Source: Xenopus tropicalis (Eukaryota > Chordata > Amphibia > Anura > Pipidae). From it: a stretch of 64,000 nt of DNA. Positions within the stretch are counted from its first letter, which is position 1. The number at the start of each line of letters is the position of its first letter. Below the pieces are notes generated by a model, which worked only from the letters and a program-made list of their open reading frames with translations, was not told where the DNA came from and did not search any database. Location of the stretch: NCBI RefSeq assembly GCF_000004195.4, contig NC_030680.2, positions 139,313,545-139,377,544 on the forward strand, written 5' to 3'. This document shows positions 11,574-24,338 of this stretch, piece by piece. The translations under genes and the position numbers were made by a program.

Positions 11574-13080
11574 GCACTCAAGCCAATGGACAGGTGCCCA
11601 TCAAGCTTTTTCCTGGTACCACAATGGGCCAGTTGGCTTTGTTTCCCATGCTCTGAGCCACCCTGACCATGCAGAGCCACAATCCTGATCCACCCAAAGC
11701 TCCACCTACGTACAATCAAGCATCATGCCTGTCCTGCAAAAACAGGTCTATTGGGAGGTAGGTGGCCTTCTTGCAAGAGACTGTATAAACAATCTATATA
11801 ACTGAACAATGGAAGAAAACCATCAGTCTAGCTCTTGCTTTAACTGTATATGCCCCTGGTCAGTAAACACTGTAAGATCCTGGGAAGGGAACTCAAGCAG
11901 CCACCGACCCCAGGTAGGTCCCAGGGGGTCGCAGAAAACCCCTGTGTGCCTTTAGACAAATAAGGACAAATACGTCCTTGCAGTGATTTAACCCTTTGAG
12001 TGCTTGCTGCGTTCAGTGCAAACTTCACTGCAGCTCACATAGGTAATATATATGCTATTTGCCTTTAGTTGCTCCTGCTAGGTTGTAAAGGAATAAGACC
12101 CCTAAAACTAGAAGGAAGTAGACGGAATTACTGGATATTACTGTATACACATCTTCAGGATTAAATAAAAAGCATAGAGGTGTTTTACTAGTAACTCCCC
12201 TTTAGGGTAACGGGGGGGGGGGATGTGATTTACCATAAAATGCCCCAATGCTTTTTACCCTTTCCTTGTCCTTTAAGCATGGGCACGTCCAATATAACAC
12301 AGATCTAGTTAGTACATCTCATGGGCTGGGATAACACATGAAAGGGATGTTACAGTCCACGTTTCATTGATAAATTCAATTTCCCACACTCTCTCCTTCC
12401 TTTAATTCCGTGCCTGCAAGACATGGGGAGTCAGCAAACATTGAGGCATCTTGCCGACGGCCCGTGAATGCTAAGCAGGTATGCCTAGTTTTTAAGGTCA
12501 ACTGTGGTTTGCCTGTCGACTGACACCTCCATTGTGAGACCTCATTAAAATGCAACCCCCTTCTTTTCCTGTAGCATGTTTCCCTAGAAATGTTAGCCGG
12601 ACAAGTCAACATGCAAAACGCAGGCAAACAAAAGCCGGCTTTCTACACTCTCGCTCCCAGAACAAGGGAAGGGGGAAAACATTATTTTTCTCGCTCAGCA
12701 GTACCCGCCTCGTACTGACAGGGGGGCTACCAAGGTCACATACTTGGCAACATAGTAAAATTTGGCATAATTAGCCCAAAACTTAGGCCCAAAAATTAGC
12801 CCAAAAATTAGGCCCAAACCCAGAAAAAAAAGACATTTGATTATTTTTATATTATAGCTGTTTTTGGCCATTTTATTAAGTTATTTTTTGTAGAGTTGTG
12901 GAATGTTAGTGCCTGGGTGGGACAGAAAGGGGGTGTGCGAAGAACAATCAAGCACCCGAAGGGATGCAAATAGGACAACAAAAGCTGTGAAAAGGACAAA
13001 AGACGTATATTGTATGGCAACTTTTGGATGTTTTTAGTTTATACATCAGGATCCTGCAGCCCCCAGCTAATGTTTCCTCT
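11574..13080. other. Non-coding stretch, no gene seen
   Basis: Mixed sequence with a run of G at about 12212-12221. The region 12500-12660 is more complex and repeat-free, and might be conserved non-coding DNA. No exon supported. Confidence 0.45.
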
Positions 13081-13480
13081 AAAGGTGGCCATACACGGTA
13101 AGATTTGCTTGTTTGGCGAGGTTGCAAAACACCCTTGGGTGGGCAATATCATGCTAATGCAGTTCTTTGGCCCTAAGCTGGCCATACACGCACCGATAAT
13201 ATTGTATGAAACCTCGTTTCGTACGATATTCAGTGCGTGTATGGCAAGTCGGCGAGTTGACCGATATCGCAGGAAGCTGCTAATATCGGTCGACTCGCCG
13301 ATCGGCCAGGTTAAAAGATTTTGATCGGGCGCCATAGAAGGCGCCTGAGCAAAATCTGCCTTCAGGGCTGAATCGGCAGAAGGAGGTAGAAATCCTATTG
13401 GTTGTACTTCCAAATCTGCCGTTTCAGCCCTGAACATAAGTGGCGGACTGAACGATCTTCAGTCACATGTGTGGCCACCT
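13081..13480. mobile_element. MITE of the GGTGGCCATACACG family
   Basis: The left end reads aaaggtggccatacacgg and the right end cacatgtgtggccacct, imperfect inverse complements. The interior is a chain of inverted repeats, including a 65-nt hairpin at 13181-13245. The 132-codon minus-strand ORF crossing it is a by-product of the arms. Relatives occur at 15928-16227, 30385-30622, 40975-41333, 53880-54110 and 58588-58888. Confidence 0.75.
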
Positions 13481-13651
13481 CTAGGCACTACAATAAAGGG
13501 GATAGGAAGAGTCAGAACGAGGACTTCATCAATGAGCCACTGTGGTCCCTGATCCGACTAAAAAATCAAACTTGCCCTTTTGACTGCCCATTTTCAGCCA
13601 GATATCAGTCAGTTAGGGCTATTGTGGGTTCCCATACATGGGCATATGTAG

Positions 13652-13809
13652 ATTGTAAGCTCTTTTGGGCAGGGATCTCTTCACCTCTTGTATCGGTTAT
13701 TGATTGTTTTATATGTTACTCTGTATGTCCAATGTATGAAACCCACTTATTGTACAGCGCTGTGGAATATTTTGGCGCTTTATAAATAAATGTTAATAAT
13801 AATAATATA
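13652..13809 (+). mobile_element. L2-like LINE/SINE 3' tail
   Basis: Plus-strand copy: gattgtaagctcttttgggc ... attgtacagcgctg ... ggcgctttataaataaatg followed by a short (TAA)n tail. It is the clearest copy of this family in the window. Confidence 0.75.
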
Positions 13810-15039
13810 AGCTGCTGAATCAGTATAAAGGACTCAAATTGGCAGCTTAAGTCTGCCCCTAAGAAAATGAAACGTGCAATTTATCAGATTGTTCCCTGCC
13901 TAAAAGCACAATGTTTAATTCCTGCATAAAGTTCAGTGGTGCAATCTGTATTTCCATAGACATGCCCCTGTAGCAGCTTTTCCACTCACTCCCTAGGAAA
14001 TCACTGAGCGTTCAGCAGGATCCCTGCACTTATCTGTTATCCCAAATCAACAGTTACACAAGGTCGGTCCTTGATCTCTGATCAATGTCACACAAGGCAT
14101 GTGCTGTAATCATTTTAATCATGTTCCTATTTATAGGTTTAGGCTGGTTAATCTGATGCCCCTACTAACCAGCCAAGACCCATCCTTGAGCCAGTCTCTT
14201 TGTTGTGGTGCTTGCTGCTGTCTGCACCCAATGTGGAGTTTAACATAGATTTTAGGGACAATGTGATCATTAAAAATCATTATTTGTGCCGTAATCCTAT
14301 GTGACTGCAGGAACAGAATGTTCTTCTTATTGATCATTAGAATTTTGTAAGAACCAGACCCAAATGTTCTCATTATAAGACAAAATTCATCTCTAGTATT
14401 CTGTGACACTCATGTTCCGGGGCTGGCTCACTAGGGTTTCAGTGTGCTTTAGAGTTGCTTCTTTGGTTAAAACCAACCTGTAGCCAATTAGAATCTTCAT
14501 AAGGAAGAGGCAGCCCGTAGTCGGTCAGAGCATTGTGTGGAATGAATGATCCATCTGTTGGAAGTCGGAATATTAGAACATTCATAGTGCTAGATAAACC
14601 TTTATCCTATCAGAGTATTGGGCCAAAGGCCCATTTGCCACTGGCCAAACATTGGCTTTGACTTCCGCAGAGTATTACTAATTGCCTCAGAAGCAGCAGT
14701 TGGCCCCAGAGGTCAGGGCCCCCATTAGTGGGATCCAGAGGGTACCGCAATTAGGGTCCCGTGAGGGCTCGAGAGATGTAAAAGTACATAATGAACCATG
14801 GCCAAATTAAAATGGTGGAGTGGCCCCATGCTACTTGTTGGCAAGTTGAATGCATTCACTATGGGGAAAAAAATGGTCTTAACACACATAACTACTTAAC
14901 CCATTCTGCTCCCAACCTTGATACACCTTAACCCCCCCACAAGCCCCGCTAACTTAGTAGTGTGAGGCACCATGACTCCTGATGCCAGGCTCTTAATTGC
15001 AAATATAAAATCGCAAATATAAAAAAAAATAATATCAGG
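13810..15039. other. Non-coding stretch, no gene seen
   Basis: Mixed sequence without recognised transposon ends or exon signals. Confidence 0.5.
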
Positions 15040-15311
15040 CAGGGTCAGACTGGGGGATGCAGGGCCCACCAGGGGTTCTGCCTTGGGGGCCCCTGCACCC
15101 CCAATGGCCCCTGCCGCAGCCTTTCAAACCCCCTCCGCAGGCCCCCCCACCTGTTCGACCCCCTCTCCCGAGCACTCCTAAATTACACTTATGGTCAGTG
15201 CGTCGGGGAGAGGGAGACCTGCAGCTTGGTATAGTGCCCTGGGGGATTGGGTCTGGGCCGCCGGGGCCCATAATGGTGGGGGCCTACTGGGTTTTTTCCA
15301 GTCCGACCCTT
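15040..15311. mobile_element. hAT-type MITE with 8-bp duplication
   Basis: Ends are CAGGGTCAGACTGG and CCAGTCCGACCCTT. Flanks are atatcagg (15032-15039) and atttcagg (15312-15319), a 7/8 target-site duplication; 8 bp is the hAT hallmark. The GC-rich interior has no ORF of its own. Same end sequence as the elements at 28205 and 51200. Confidence 0.82.
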
Positions 15312-15927
15312 ATTTCAGGTAACACCCAATTCAAAGCAGACCACACACACTTTTTTATAAGCCACAACCCATTTAATTATTGTCTTAATTACTGTCTTGC
15401 CTAATTAAAGACAGATGTTGGGGTATATAATTACTGGATCATGAGAAGAACTGATACCTTACATATCTCACTGGGGTGCAGGAGGCATATAGGGTTGTTT
15501 TACATTTGGGAGTATGACATTTGGTTAATATTTTTTATATTTTAATTTATACACTGATTGGCCATAGAAATAGCTAATCCTCAGTCAGTCAGTCAACCAA
15601 TGCCCCCACCCCCAGAATGGCATCACCTAAAGAACTGAACTGTTACAATCCGACCTTACGTCTGATAACCCTGAGAAGAAGATATCCATGGAATCGATCA
15701 CTGGCACAACAATGGACATGTTATGGACACATACTCAACAAACACACTGAACAGTAAATGGCCTTGTGTAATAGCGTTATTGCACCCTTTATTCAGTAAT
15801 ATCCCAAGTTAAACATTTTTAGCTGATAGACAATCTTAAACTATCTGATTAGAAGTGTGTCCAATTATTCTCTAGAGCTCTGGGACTTTGAGGAACAACC
15901 CTCTGGTCATCACACAATCGTTCAGGG
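15312..15927. other. Non-coding stretch, no gene seen
   Basis: AT-rich sequence with no recognised element. Confidence 0.5.
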
Positions 15928-16227
15928 TAAGAACCCACGGAGCGATTACACGGTAAGATCCGCTCGCTTGGTGAGATCGCCAAGTGAGCGGATCTTCCCC
16001 CGATATCCCCACCTACGGGTGGGCGATATCGGGGATCTTGAAGTTGAAAAAAAAAATAATCCGATCGTTTGGCCCTGGGGCCAAACGACCGGATTATGTA
16101 GGCGGGACTGGGGCAGTCGGTTCAGGGACCGCATCAACGAGCCGATGCGGCCCCCGATCCGACTGAATCTTTTAACCTGGCCGATCGATATCTGGCTAAT
16201 TTCAGGCCAGTGGGTCGTGGGTTCTTA
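15928..16227. mobile_element. Multi-hairpin MITE
   Basis: Terminal repeats are taagaacccacg and cgtgggttctta. Inside are successive strong inverted repeats: 15955-15996 (aagatccgctcgcttgg arms), 15997-16034 (ccccgatatcccc arms) and 16057-16096 (taatccgatcgtttggccc arms). The interior matches the GGTGGCCATACACG family (gatcgttTGGCCC, CCGCATCaacgag), but its outer ends differ, so it may be a derivative. No coding capacity. Confidence 0.75.
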
Positions 16228-17121
16228 ATCATAGCAGGGTTTTCTTATATAAATCTTATTCCAATAGTGATTTTAAGGACTGTCCCTGTCCCAGTTGATC
16301 TGTCACTTAACTTATTATAATTTTACTTGGTAACTGTTGCATTTTTCATAGGAAAGTCCTAATATAGGGGATAGGGCATTATGTCAGGATAGGACTAGCC
16401 CACTTGGGCACTAGGAAAAACCCGTCACTTAGTCTATTCAACAGATAATGATTTCATTTACTCATCCATATTAGTTCTTTCCATCTTCAGGGAGAATATT
16501 TTGTCAGAAATAAATGTTGGCCAGCCTCTGTAAGTCTAATGTAGAAGAGGATCATAATGTTCTGCAGCTGAAATAACCTTGCATGAAATGGGCAGTTTCG
16601 CTGTGTATCAACCCTGAAAATGGCAACTTAATCGGTGGTTTCTTCAGTATAAATGTATGAAAAGTTTTTGCTATTGGCAGTATAAGTGATGTAACTCAGT
16701 GGGGCAAAATATCATTAGTGGCAGGGGAAGGGATCTTAGTGGCTGGGGAGGGGTGAGATTTGCATTTGAGGAGTCTACCAATAGATGGCTTTCCTGCAGA
16801 GAACTATTATGAAGCGGTTGGTCTGATGCTGAGCCTCCCTAAACCTTCTGATTCTCTACCTATGCTCCATTTGGCCATAGTGGGCTGATAAGCCCAACTC
16901 AAATTGGGCTTATGGACAAGGTTTGTTAAAACTGTCCATGGTAATTTTTAAATCAGTGAGATTGCATTATGTCACCAGAGACTTTTACTGCTACCGATTT
17001 ATTCTCTAACCCTTGTTTTGTAAATGTGGGATAAGGGATAGCTTATAAAATCATTGCAAGATGCTGCATGGTGAATATTTATTGGGCCTGTTTGGGAGCT
17101 ATTTGAGTCTCTGTGTACTGC
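16228..17121. other. Non-coding stretch leading into an array
   Basis: Mixed sequence. The last 60 bases (tatttattgggcctgtttgg ... ctctgtgtactg) resemble the middle of the CAGG..CGGACTGG repeat family found at 49776, so the array may have grown from such a copy. Confidence 0.4.
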
Positions 17122-18540
17122 TCTGTGGGATAGCAGGTATAGTAGGGAGAGATGGTGCCTATAGTAGCAGCGGGATAATAGCCCCTGGGAAGGGACTGGG
17201 GCTGTGGGATAGCAGGTATAGTAGGGAGAGATGGTTCCTATAGTAGCAGTGGGATAATAGCCTCTGGGAAGGGACTGGGGCTGTGGGATAGCAGGTATAG
17301 TAGGGAGAGATGGTGCCTATAGTAGCAGTGGGGGGATAATAGCCTCTGGGAAGGGACTGGGGCTGTGGGATAGCAGGTATAGTAGGGAGAGATGGTGCCT
17401 ATAGTAGCAGTGGGGGGATAATAGCCTCTGGGAAGGGACTGGGGCTGTGGGATAGCAGGTATAGTAGGGAGAGATGGTGCCTATAGTAGCAGTGGGGGGA
17501 TAATAGCCTCTGGGAAGGGACTGGGGCTGTGGGATAGCAGGTATAGTAGGGAGAGATGGTGCCTATAGTAGCAGTGGGGGGATAATAGCCTCTGGGAAGG
17601 GACTGGGGCTGTGGGATAGCAGGTATAGTAGGGAGAGATGGTGCCTATAGTAGCAGTGGGGGGATAATAGCCTCTGGGAAGGGACTGGGGCTGTGGGATA
17701 GCAGGTATAGTAGGGAGAGATGGTGCCTATAGTAGCAGTGGGGGGATAATAGCCTCTGGGAAGGGACTGGGGCTGTGGGATAGCAGGTATAGTAGGGAGA
17801 GATGGTGCCTATAGTAGCAGTGGGGGGATAATAGCCTCTGGGAAGGGACTGGGGCTGTGGGATAGCAGGTATAGTAGGGAGAGATGGTGCCTATAGTAGC
17901 AGTGGGGGGATAATAGCCTCTGGGAAGGGACTGGGGCTGTGGGATAGCAGGTATAGTAGGGAAAGATGGTGCCTATAGTAGCAGTGGGGGATAATAGCCT
18001 CTGGGAAGGGACTGGGGCTGTGGGATAGCAGGTATAGTAGGGAGAGATGGTGCCTATAGTAGCAGTGGGGGGATAATAGCCTCTGGGAAGGGACTGGGGC
18101 TGTGGGATAGCAGGTATAGTAGGGAGAGATGGTGCCTATAGTAGCAGTGGGGGGATAATAGCCTCTGGGAAGGGACTGTGGCTGTGGGATAGCAGGTATA
18201 GTAGGGAGAGATGGTGCCTATAGTAGCAGTGGGGGGATAATAGCCTCTGGGAAGGGACTGGGGCTGTGGGATAGCAGGTATAGTAGGGAGAGATGGTGCC
18301 TATAGTAGCAGTGGGATAATAGCCTCTGGGAAGGGACTGGGGCTGTGGGATAGCAGGTATAGTAGGGAGAGATGGTGCCTATAGTATCAATGGGGGGATA
18401 ATAGCCTCTGGGAAGGGACTGGGGCTGTGGGATAGCAGGTATAGTAGGGAGAGATGGTGCCTATAGTAGCAGTGGGGGGATAATAGCCTCTGGGAAGGGA
18501 CTGGGGTTGTGGGATAGCAGGTATAGTAGGAGAGATGGTG
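17122..18540 (+). repeat. 82-bp G-quadruplex minisatellite, array 1
   Basis: About 17 tandem copies of an 82-bp unit (ataatagcctctgggaaggg ... ggtatagtagggagagatgg ... tagcagtgggggg). Length variants of 78-79 bp lack some of the last G residues. Each unit contains G3-N2-G3-N3-G4-N4-G3 (gggaagggactgggg followed by ctgtggg), a canonical four-run G-quadruplex motif, here on the plus strand. Copies differ by only a few substitutions. Confidence 0.96.
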
Positions 18541-18699
18541 GACATGCACTCATAGAAAGCCCTTCTGGGGTTTGATTGGCATCCAACACCATTATCCAGC
18601 CACAAAGGCAACCATATAGATTATTCTTACAAAAGCACTCAGTATGATTATGTTTTGCAATTCCCTGGGTCTCCTTGAGCCCAAGTTCAAATCCCTTGG

Positions 18700-18985
18700 A
18701 AAGCATGTTAGACGCTAAACTGATATTTTGTACATAAGCTGCGGAGCAGAAACCTTATTTAATCATTCTAAAAAGCGGCAGCAACTTCTGCTCAATTGGA
18801 CTGAGAGACCTTGGCAGATCAATCAAAGTGGCATTCACGCCGCCAGCCTTGCTAGGGGAGCCAATCGCATTGTGCGCTGTGCCTTAGCTGGCCGCTGAAT
18901 GGAGAGGCCTGATTCAGCCTGTCACAGGCAATTTATTGTTCCCGCAGCGCTTTCATATCTGGCTACTCACCAATTCTTCTCCTGG
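18700..18985. other. Candidate conserved non-coding element between arrays
   Basis: Complex, repeat-free sequence with balanced composition and short homeodomain/SOX-like motifs (aatcaatcaaag, caatttattgttc). It lies between arrays 1 and 2 of the 82-bp repeat. Conservation cannot be judged from one genome. Confidence 0.3.
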
Positions 18986-20230
18986 CACAACTGATTGTTT
19001 GCTTGTCTGTTACTGGGGATGTGCACAAGAGGTGTCAGGGCCATTTGCTTGCAGTCCTGTCCATTAACCTTTCTGCTTCGGGCGAATCCAATGGGCACTT
19101 GTTGCACTGCCCAGATCTGTAGGGCAGAGGTATTGTATGGTACTTACAATGACAAAGCTTGGCTTGTATCAAAGACTGTCCATGGGCAAGAAAGTCCCTA
19201 TACTGCCCTTTGCCCAGGCAGGTGAGGTCAAAACTTTGGCTCATGAAACCAAGTTTCATCCCTTAAGCTGCCATATAGCGCCATAGAATGGTAAAATACC
19301 AACCAGGGCTGATGTTACAAAATTTACAATTACAAGAAATTTGTAATACCTTGTCCTCTGTCCCTGGCCCCCCCTCCTATCCCCTCTAATAGCCCCCTTT
19401 CTAGCCCTCCCTCAAACTATTTTCACCATAAATGCAGCTCACTGATTCATGCCCTGCCCCATTAACATCAATGCTCTGCCCCGATGCCATGGACCCTTCC
19501 CCTGTTGACCCACCCCATGCCCTGGCCAGGAGAAGAAGCCTGGAAGTTGGCCACCCTAGCCATAGGTTATTGCTTGGTTAAGAGATAAATGATCTGTGTT
19601 ACACCTACATGTCCCTTATTGGGAAACTAATAGGACACTTTCCACCCTGGACATTGGGTTGGAGTCCCTTTGAAACCTATGATGGAATATCCTAAGGCTT
19701 GGGCACCTTCTTTGCTATTCCCCTTTGAATAAACATCATTTACTGTCATGTTGGGTTTCATTAGAACCAATGCAACTCAGTCAAAAATGTAACCAAAAAT
19801 ACAATGTATATCCAATATAATAAGATGAATTATTTCACTTTATGTTTTTCTCTAATGTCAACTCCGATTGCAATTATATTTACAGCCACTTATTCATAAG
19901 AGGGTACAGTGTGGCCTTTTTTGGATTGGCCCATACACTGCCCCAATACGACTGCCAAGATCTGATGTCACCGACACAGGAGAACAGGAATGTGTTTATA
20001 CATCAGGGTGTGTTTGGAATATTTCTATATACCGAGTCTTATTCAACTAGTAAATCTTTTTTGTCTTACGGAAGGATTGCTGGACATGATTGGCAAGGAT
20101 CATCTAAATAAACAGAGCTCCTATCACTGCAGCAAAAGGGAAATAAAAGCCAAGGTTCATGAAGCTCCAATATGAAAATCCATGAGTGAGTTGTTTGCTG
20201 AAAGGACTAAAATATAAAAATGATTAACTT
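18986..20230. other. Non-coding stretch with a possible MITE
   Basis: Around 19285-19562 lie ends resembling the ttgccacc family (gtaaaatacc at the left, ttggccaccctagc at the right) seen more clearly at 34555 and 35262. No exon supported. Confidence 0.35.
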
Positions 20231-22707
20231 AATAATAGCCTCTGGCAGACTGGGGGGTAGCAGGTATAGTAGGGTGAGATGGTGCCTATAGTAGCAGTGG
20301 GGGGATAATAGCCTCTGGGAAGGGACTGGGGCTGTGGGATAGCAGGTATAGTAGGGAGAGATGGTGCCTATAGTAGCAGTGGGGGGATAATAGCCTCTGG
20401 GAAGGGACTGGGGCTGTGGGATAGCAGGTATAGTAGGGAGAGATGGTGCCTATAGTAGCAGTGGGGGGATAATAGCCTCTGGGAAGGGACTGGGGCTGTG
20501 GGATAGCAGGTATAGTAGGGAGAGATGGTGCCTATAGTAGCAGTGGGGGGATAATAGCCTCTGGGAAGGGACTGGGGCTGTGGGATAGCAGGTATAGTAG
20601 GGAGAGATGGTGCCTATAGTAGCAGTGGGGGGATAATAGCCTCTGGGAAGGGACTGGGGCTGTGGGATAGCAGGTATAGTAGGGAGAGATGGTGCCTATA
20701 GTAGCAGTGGGGGGAATAATAGCCTCTGGGAAGGTACTGGGGCTGTGGGATAGCAGGTATAGTAGGGAGAGATGGTGCCTATAGTAGCAGTGGGATAATA
20801 GCCTCTGGGAAGGGACTGGGGCTGTGGGATAGCAGGTATAGTAGGGAGAGATGGTGCCTATAGTAGCAGTGGGGGGATAATAGCCTCTGGGAAGGGACTG
20901 GGGCTGTGGGATAGCAGGTATAGTAGGGAGAGATGGTGCCTATAGTAGCAGTGGGGGGATAATAGCCTCTGGGAAGGGACTGGGGCTGTGGGATAGCAGG
21001 TATAGTAGGGAGAGATGGTGCCTATAGTAGCAGTGGGGGGATAATAGTCTCCGGGAAGGGACTGGGGCTGTGGGATAGCAGGTATAGTAGGGAGAGATGG
21101 TGCCTATAGTAGCAGTGGGATAATAGCCTCTGGGAAGGGACTGGGGCTGTGGGGTCGCAGGTATAGTAGGGAGAGATGGTGCCTATAGTAGCAGTGGGGG
21201 GATAATAGCCTCTGGGAAGGGACTGGGGCTGTGGGATAGCAGGTATAGTAGGGAGAGATGGTGCCTATAGTAGCAGTGGGGGATAATAGCCTCTGGGAAG
21301 GGACTGGGGCTGTGGGATAGCAGGTATAGTAGGGAGAGATGGTGCCTATAGTAGCAGTGGGGGGATAATAGCCTCTGGGAAGGGACTGGGGCTGTGGGAT
21401 AGCAGGTATAGTAGGGTGAGATAGTGCCTATAGTAGCAGTGGGGGGATAATAGCCTCTGGGAAGGGACTGGGGCTGTGGGATAGCAGGTATAGTAGGGAG
21501 AGATGGTGCCTATAGTAGCAGTGGGATAATAGCCTCTGGGAAGGGACTGTGGCTGTGGGATAGCAGGTATAGTAGGGAGAGATGGTGCCTATAGTAGCAG
21601 TGGGGGGATAATAGCCTCTGGAAGGGACTGGGCTGTGGGATAGCAGGTATAGTAGGGAGAGATGGTGCCTATAGTAGCAGTGGGGGGATAATAGCCTCTG
21701 GGAAGGGACTGGGGCTGTGGGATAGCAGGTATAGTAGGGAGAGATGGTGCCTATAGTAGCAGTGGGGGGAATAATAGCCTCTGGGAAGGTACTGGGGCTG
21801 TGGGATAGCAGGTATAGTAGGGAGAGATGGTGCCTATAGTAGCAGTGGGATAATAGCCTCTGGGAAGGACTGGGCTGTGGGATAGCAGGTATAGTAGGGA
21901 GAGATGGTGCCTATAGTAGCAGTGGGGGGATAATAGCCTCTGGGAAGGGACTGGGGCTGGGGGATAGCAGGTATAGTAGGGAGAGATGGTGCCTATAGTA
22001 GCAGTGGGGGATAATAGCCTCTGGGAAGGGACTGGGGCTGGGGGATAGCAGGTATAGTAGGGAGAGATGGTGCCTATAGTAGCAGTGGGGGATAATAGCC
22101 TCTGGGAAGGGACTGGGGCTGTGGGATAGCAGGTATAGTAGGGAGAGATGGCGCCTATAGTAGCAGTGGGATAATAGCCTCTGGGAAGGTACTGGGGCTG
22201 TGGGATAGCAGGTATAGTAGGGAGAGATGGTGCCTATAGTAGCAGTGGGGGAATAATAGCCTCTGGAAGGACTGTGGCTGTGGGATAGCAGGTATAGTAG
22301 GGAGAGATGGTGCCTATAGTAGCAGTGGGGGGATAATAGCCTCTGGAAGGGACTGGGGCTGTGGGATAGCAGGTATAGTAGGGAGAGATGGTGCCTATAG
22401 TAGCAGTGGGGGGATAATAGCCTCTGGGAAGGGACTGGGGCTGTGGGATAGCAGGTATAGTAGGGAGAGATGGTGCCTATAGTAGCAGTGGGGGGATAAT
22501 AGCCTCTGGAAGGGACTGGGGCTGTGGGATAGCAGGTATAGTAGGGAGAGATGGTGCCTATAGTAGCAGTGGGGGGATAATAGCCTCTGGGAAGGGACTG
22601 GGGCTGTGGGATAGCAGGTATAGTAGGGAGAGATGGTGCCTATAGTAGCAGTGGGGGGGATAATAGCCTCTGGGAAGGGACTGGGGCTGTGGGATAGCAG
22701 GTATAGT
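20231..22707 (+). repeat. 82-bp G-quadruplex minisatellite, array 2
   Basis: About 30 copies of the same unit as array 1, same orientation, about 1.7 kb away. The largest array in the window. It holds more variants than array 1: ctggggg for ctgtggg, single-G losses and a gtactgggg substitution, some of which recur in several units. The first unit (ctctggcagactggggggta) is the most diverged, as expected at an array edge. Confidence 0.96.
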
Positions 22708-24338
22708 AACAGGGTAATATAGAGAATACTGGCTTCTTATTGATATAATGGGGTCCCTAAAACTCCTGTAAAACTGCCATTACTAAAAAACCACTCATGA
22801 TGCAGAGATGTGGCACTAGAGCAGCTGCAGACGGTATATCTGTGGATCCGACATGCCGCTATAGAGCAGAAAGCCCCTCTCTTGCTGTGGAACAAAGGTT
22901 AAACCCCAGACCCTTTAGCGCCAATGAAACGCAGCTGTACCTCCCTTAGAAATGCAATTTTTCTCGGCTCCGTTTTGCAGCAGGATGGCCTTGCCTAATG
23001 CCCTTTTTTTTCTCCCCTTGCGTTTTCCACTCGGAGTAGGGAAGTGGGGCATTTTCCGACCCCATCTGACAGCTAACAGTTGAATTCTTTCACTGCCACA
23101 TGGGTAGTTAATTAGAGCCGCGGGGAGGGGCTATTCCGGCGTGTATGTACTGTATACAGTAAGTGCAGTGTACATTATAGCCGCCACTTAATCCACAATG
23201 GAGCTGATTGTGCGGCAGAATGCCGCGGCTAACAAGGAGCTCTCACAAGAGATGAGGGTTCCCTCATTTAAACAACAAACAGCTATTCCGGTGGCCTGCG
23301 GCTCCTGGGGACAGATGGCGGTTCCCAGACCTGGCTCTTGGGCAGCACGCAGGGACTTTGAGGCAGAATTACTCTCTTATTCTCCCTGGGTTTTTCTAAC
23401 ATTTCTGGGAATTGAATAAAGTCAGGGGCTGATAAATGCACGTATTTGTCACAGAGGCCATGTTACATATGGGCGAGGGACTTGCGAGCAAGACGATACT
23501 GGCCAAGGGATGGGTTGGGGACTTCCATGTCTAATCTATCAGGAGCCACAAATGGCACCCAATGGGATCACCAGGGAGCAGGGAAGGTTGCAAGGAAGTC
23601 CATACTAGCTAAAGCCCTCTTCTGATTGGCTGCTTCCAGATGAATTCATCAGAAGCCATGCGTTTGAGGGACAATTTTCCATGTTGATTGACATCCAGTA
23701 ATACAGACAAGGCTGGCTTCATTATCCTAGCAGCTAGAAAGGGGGTCAGGGGGTGTGGTTAAAGCAGATATTTAGACCAATGCTGTCCAACTAATTATAT
23801 TATTTCTCATACAGCATGTTCAAGGGCTGGGTTAAATGAAAATGATGACGCCATACAGTGAAGTTGATGGAGCCTTTAAAAGGTCAGGGGTCTTAGAAAT
23901 CCTTTGGAGGGCCACAGGGCTGTATTAGATAACCCCCCCCTACCAGGTGTAACTATAGAGGAAGCAGATACCAGGAGGTAATGTTGGGGTTGGGGGGGGG
24001 GGGTTGCTAAGCATTTTCTGTGTATATTTATCAAAAAAAGGGCCAAATTCCCAAAACGCTGAAAAGTACAATTATATAAAGGATAATCCTAAGACAAGTC
24101 AGGAGGCTAAATATATTGGGGGGGAATGCAACCCTGATCCTAACCCTAATTGGTTCAAAGATGGGGCCTATGCATTGCATTGGGTCCCCCTAATAGGCCA
24201 GATCCATGCAACTACATGTGACTTGTAGGGTGCATTCAGTCTAACCCAATCCTACACAATCTCCCATGCAGTATCGCTCTTACGGGGACCTGTCCTACGG
24301 GGTTCTGTCCAGGAAGCATTTCTACTAGCCACCCTCAA
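22708..24338. other. Repeat-poor stretch with candidate non-coding elements
   Basis: Positions 22850-23430 are complex and repeat-free. A plus-strand ORF at 23198-23419 (73 codons) starts with ATG but has no recognised domain. G runs occur at about 23991-24003. I would not call a gene. Confidence 0.35.

Noticed and set aside
13039..13437. 132-codon minus-strand ORF
   Set aside because: It crosses the inverted arms of a MITE, and mirrored fragments appear on the other strand.
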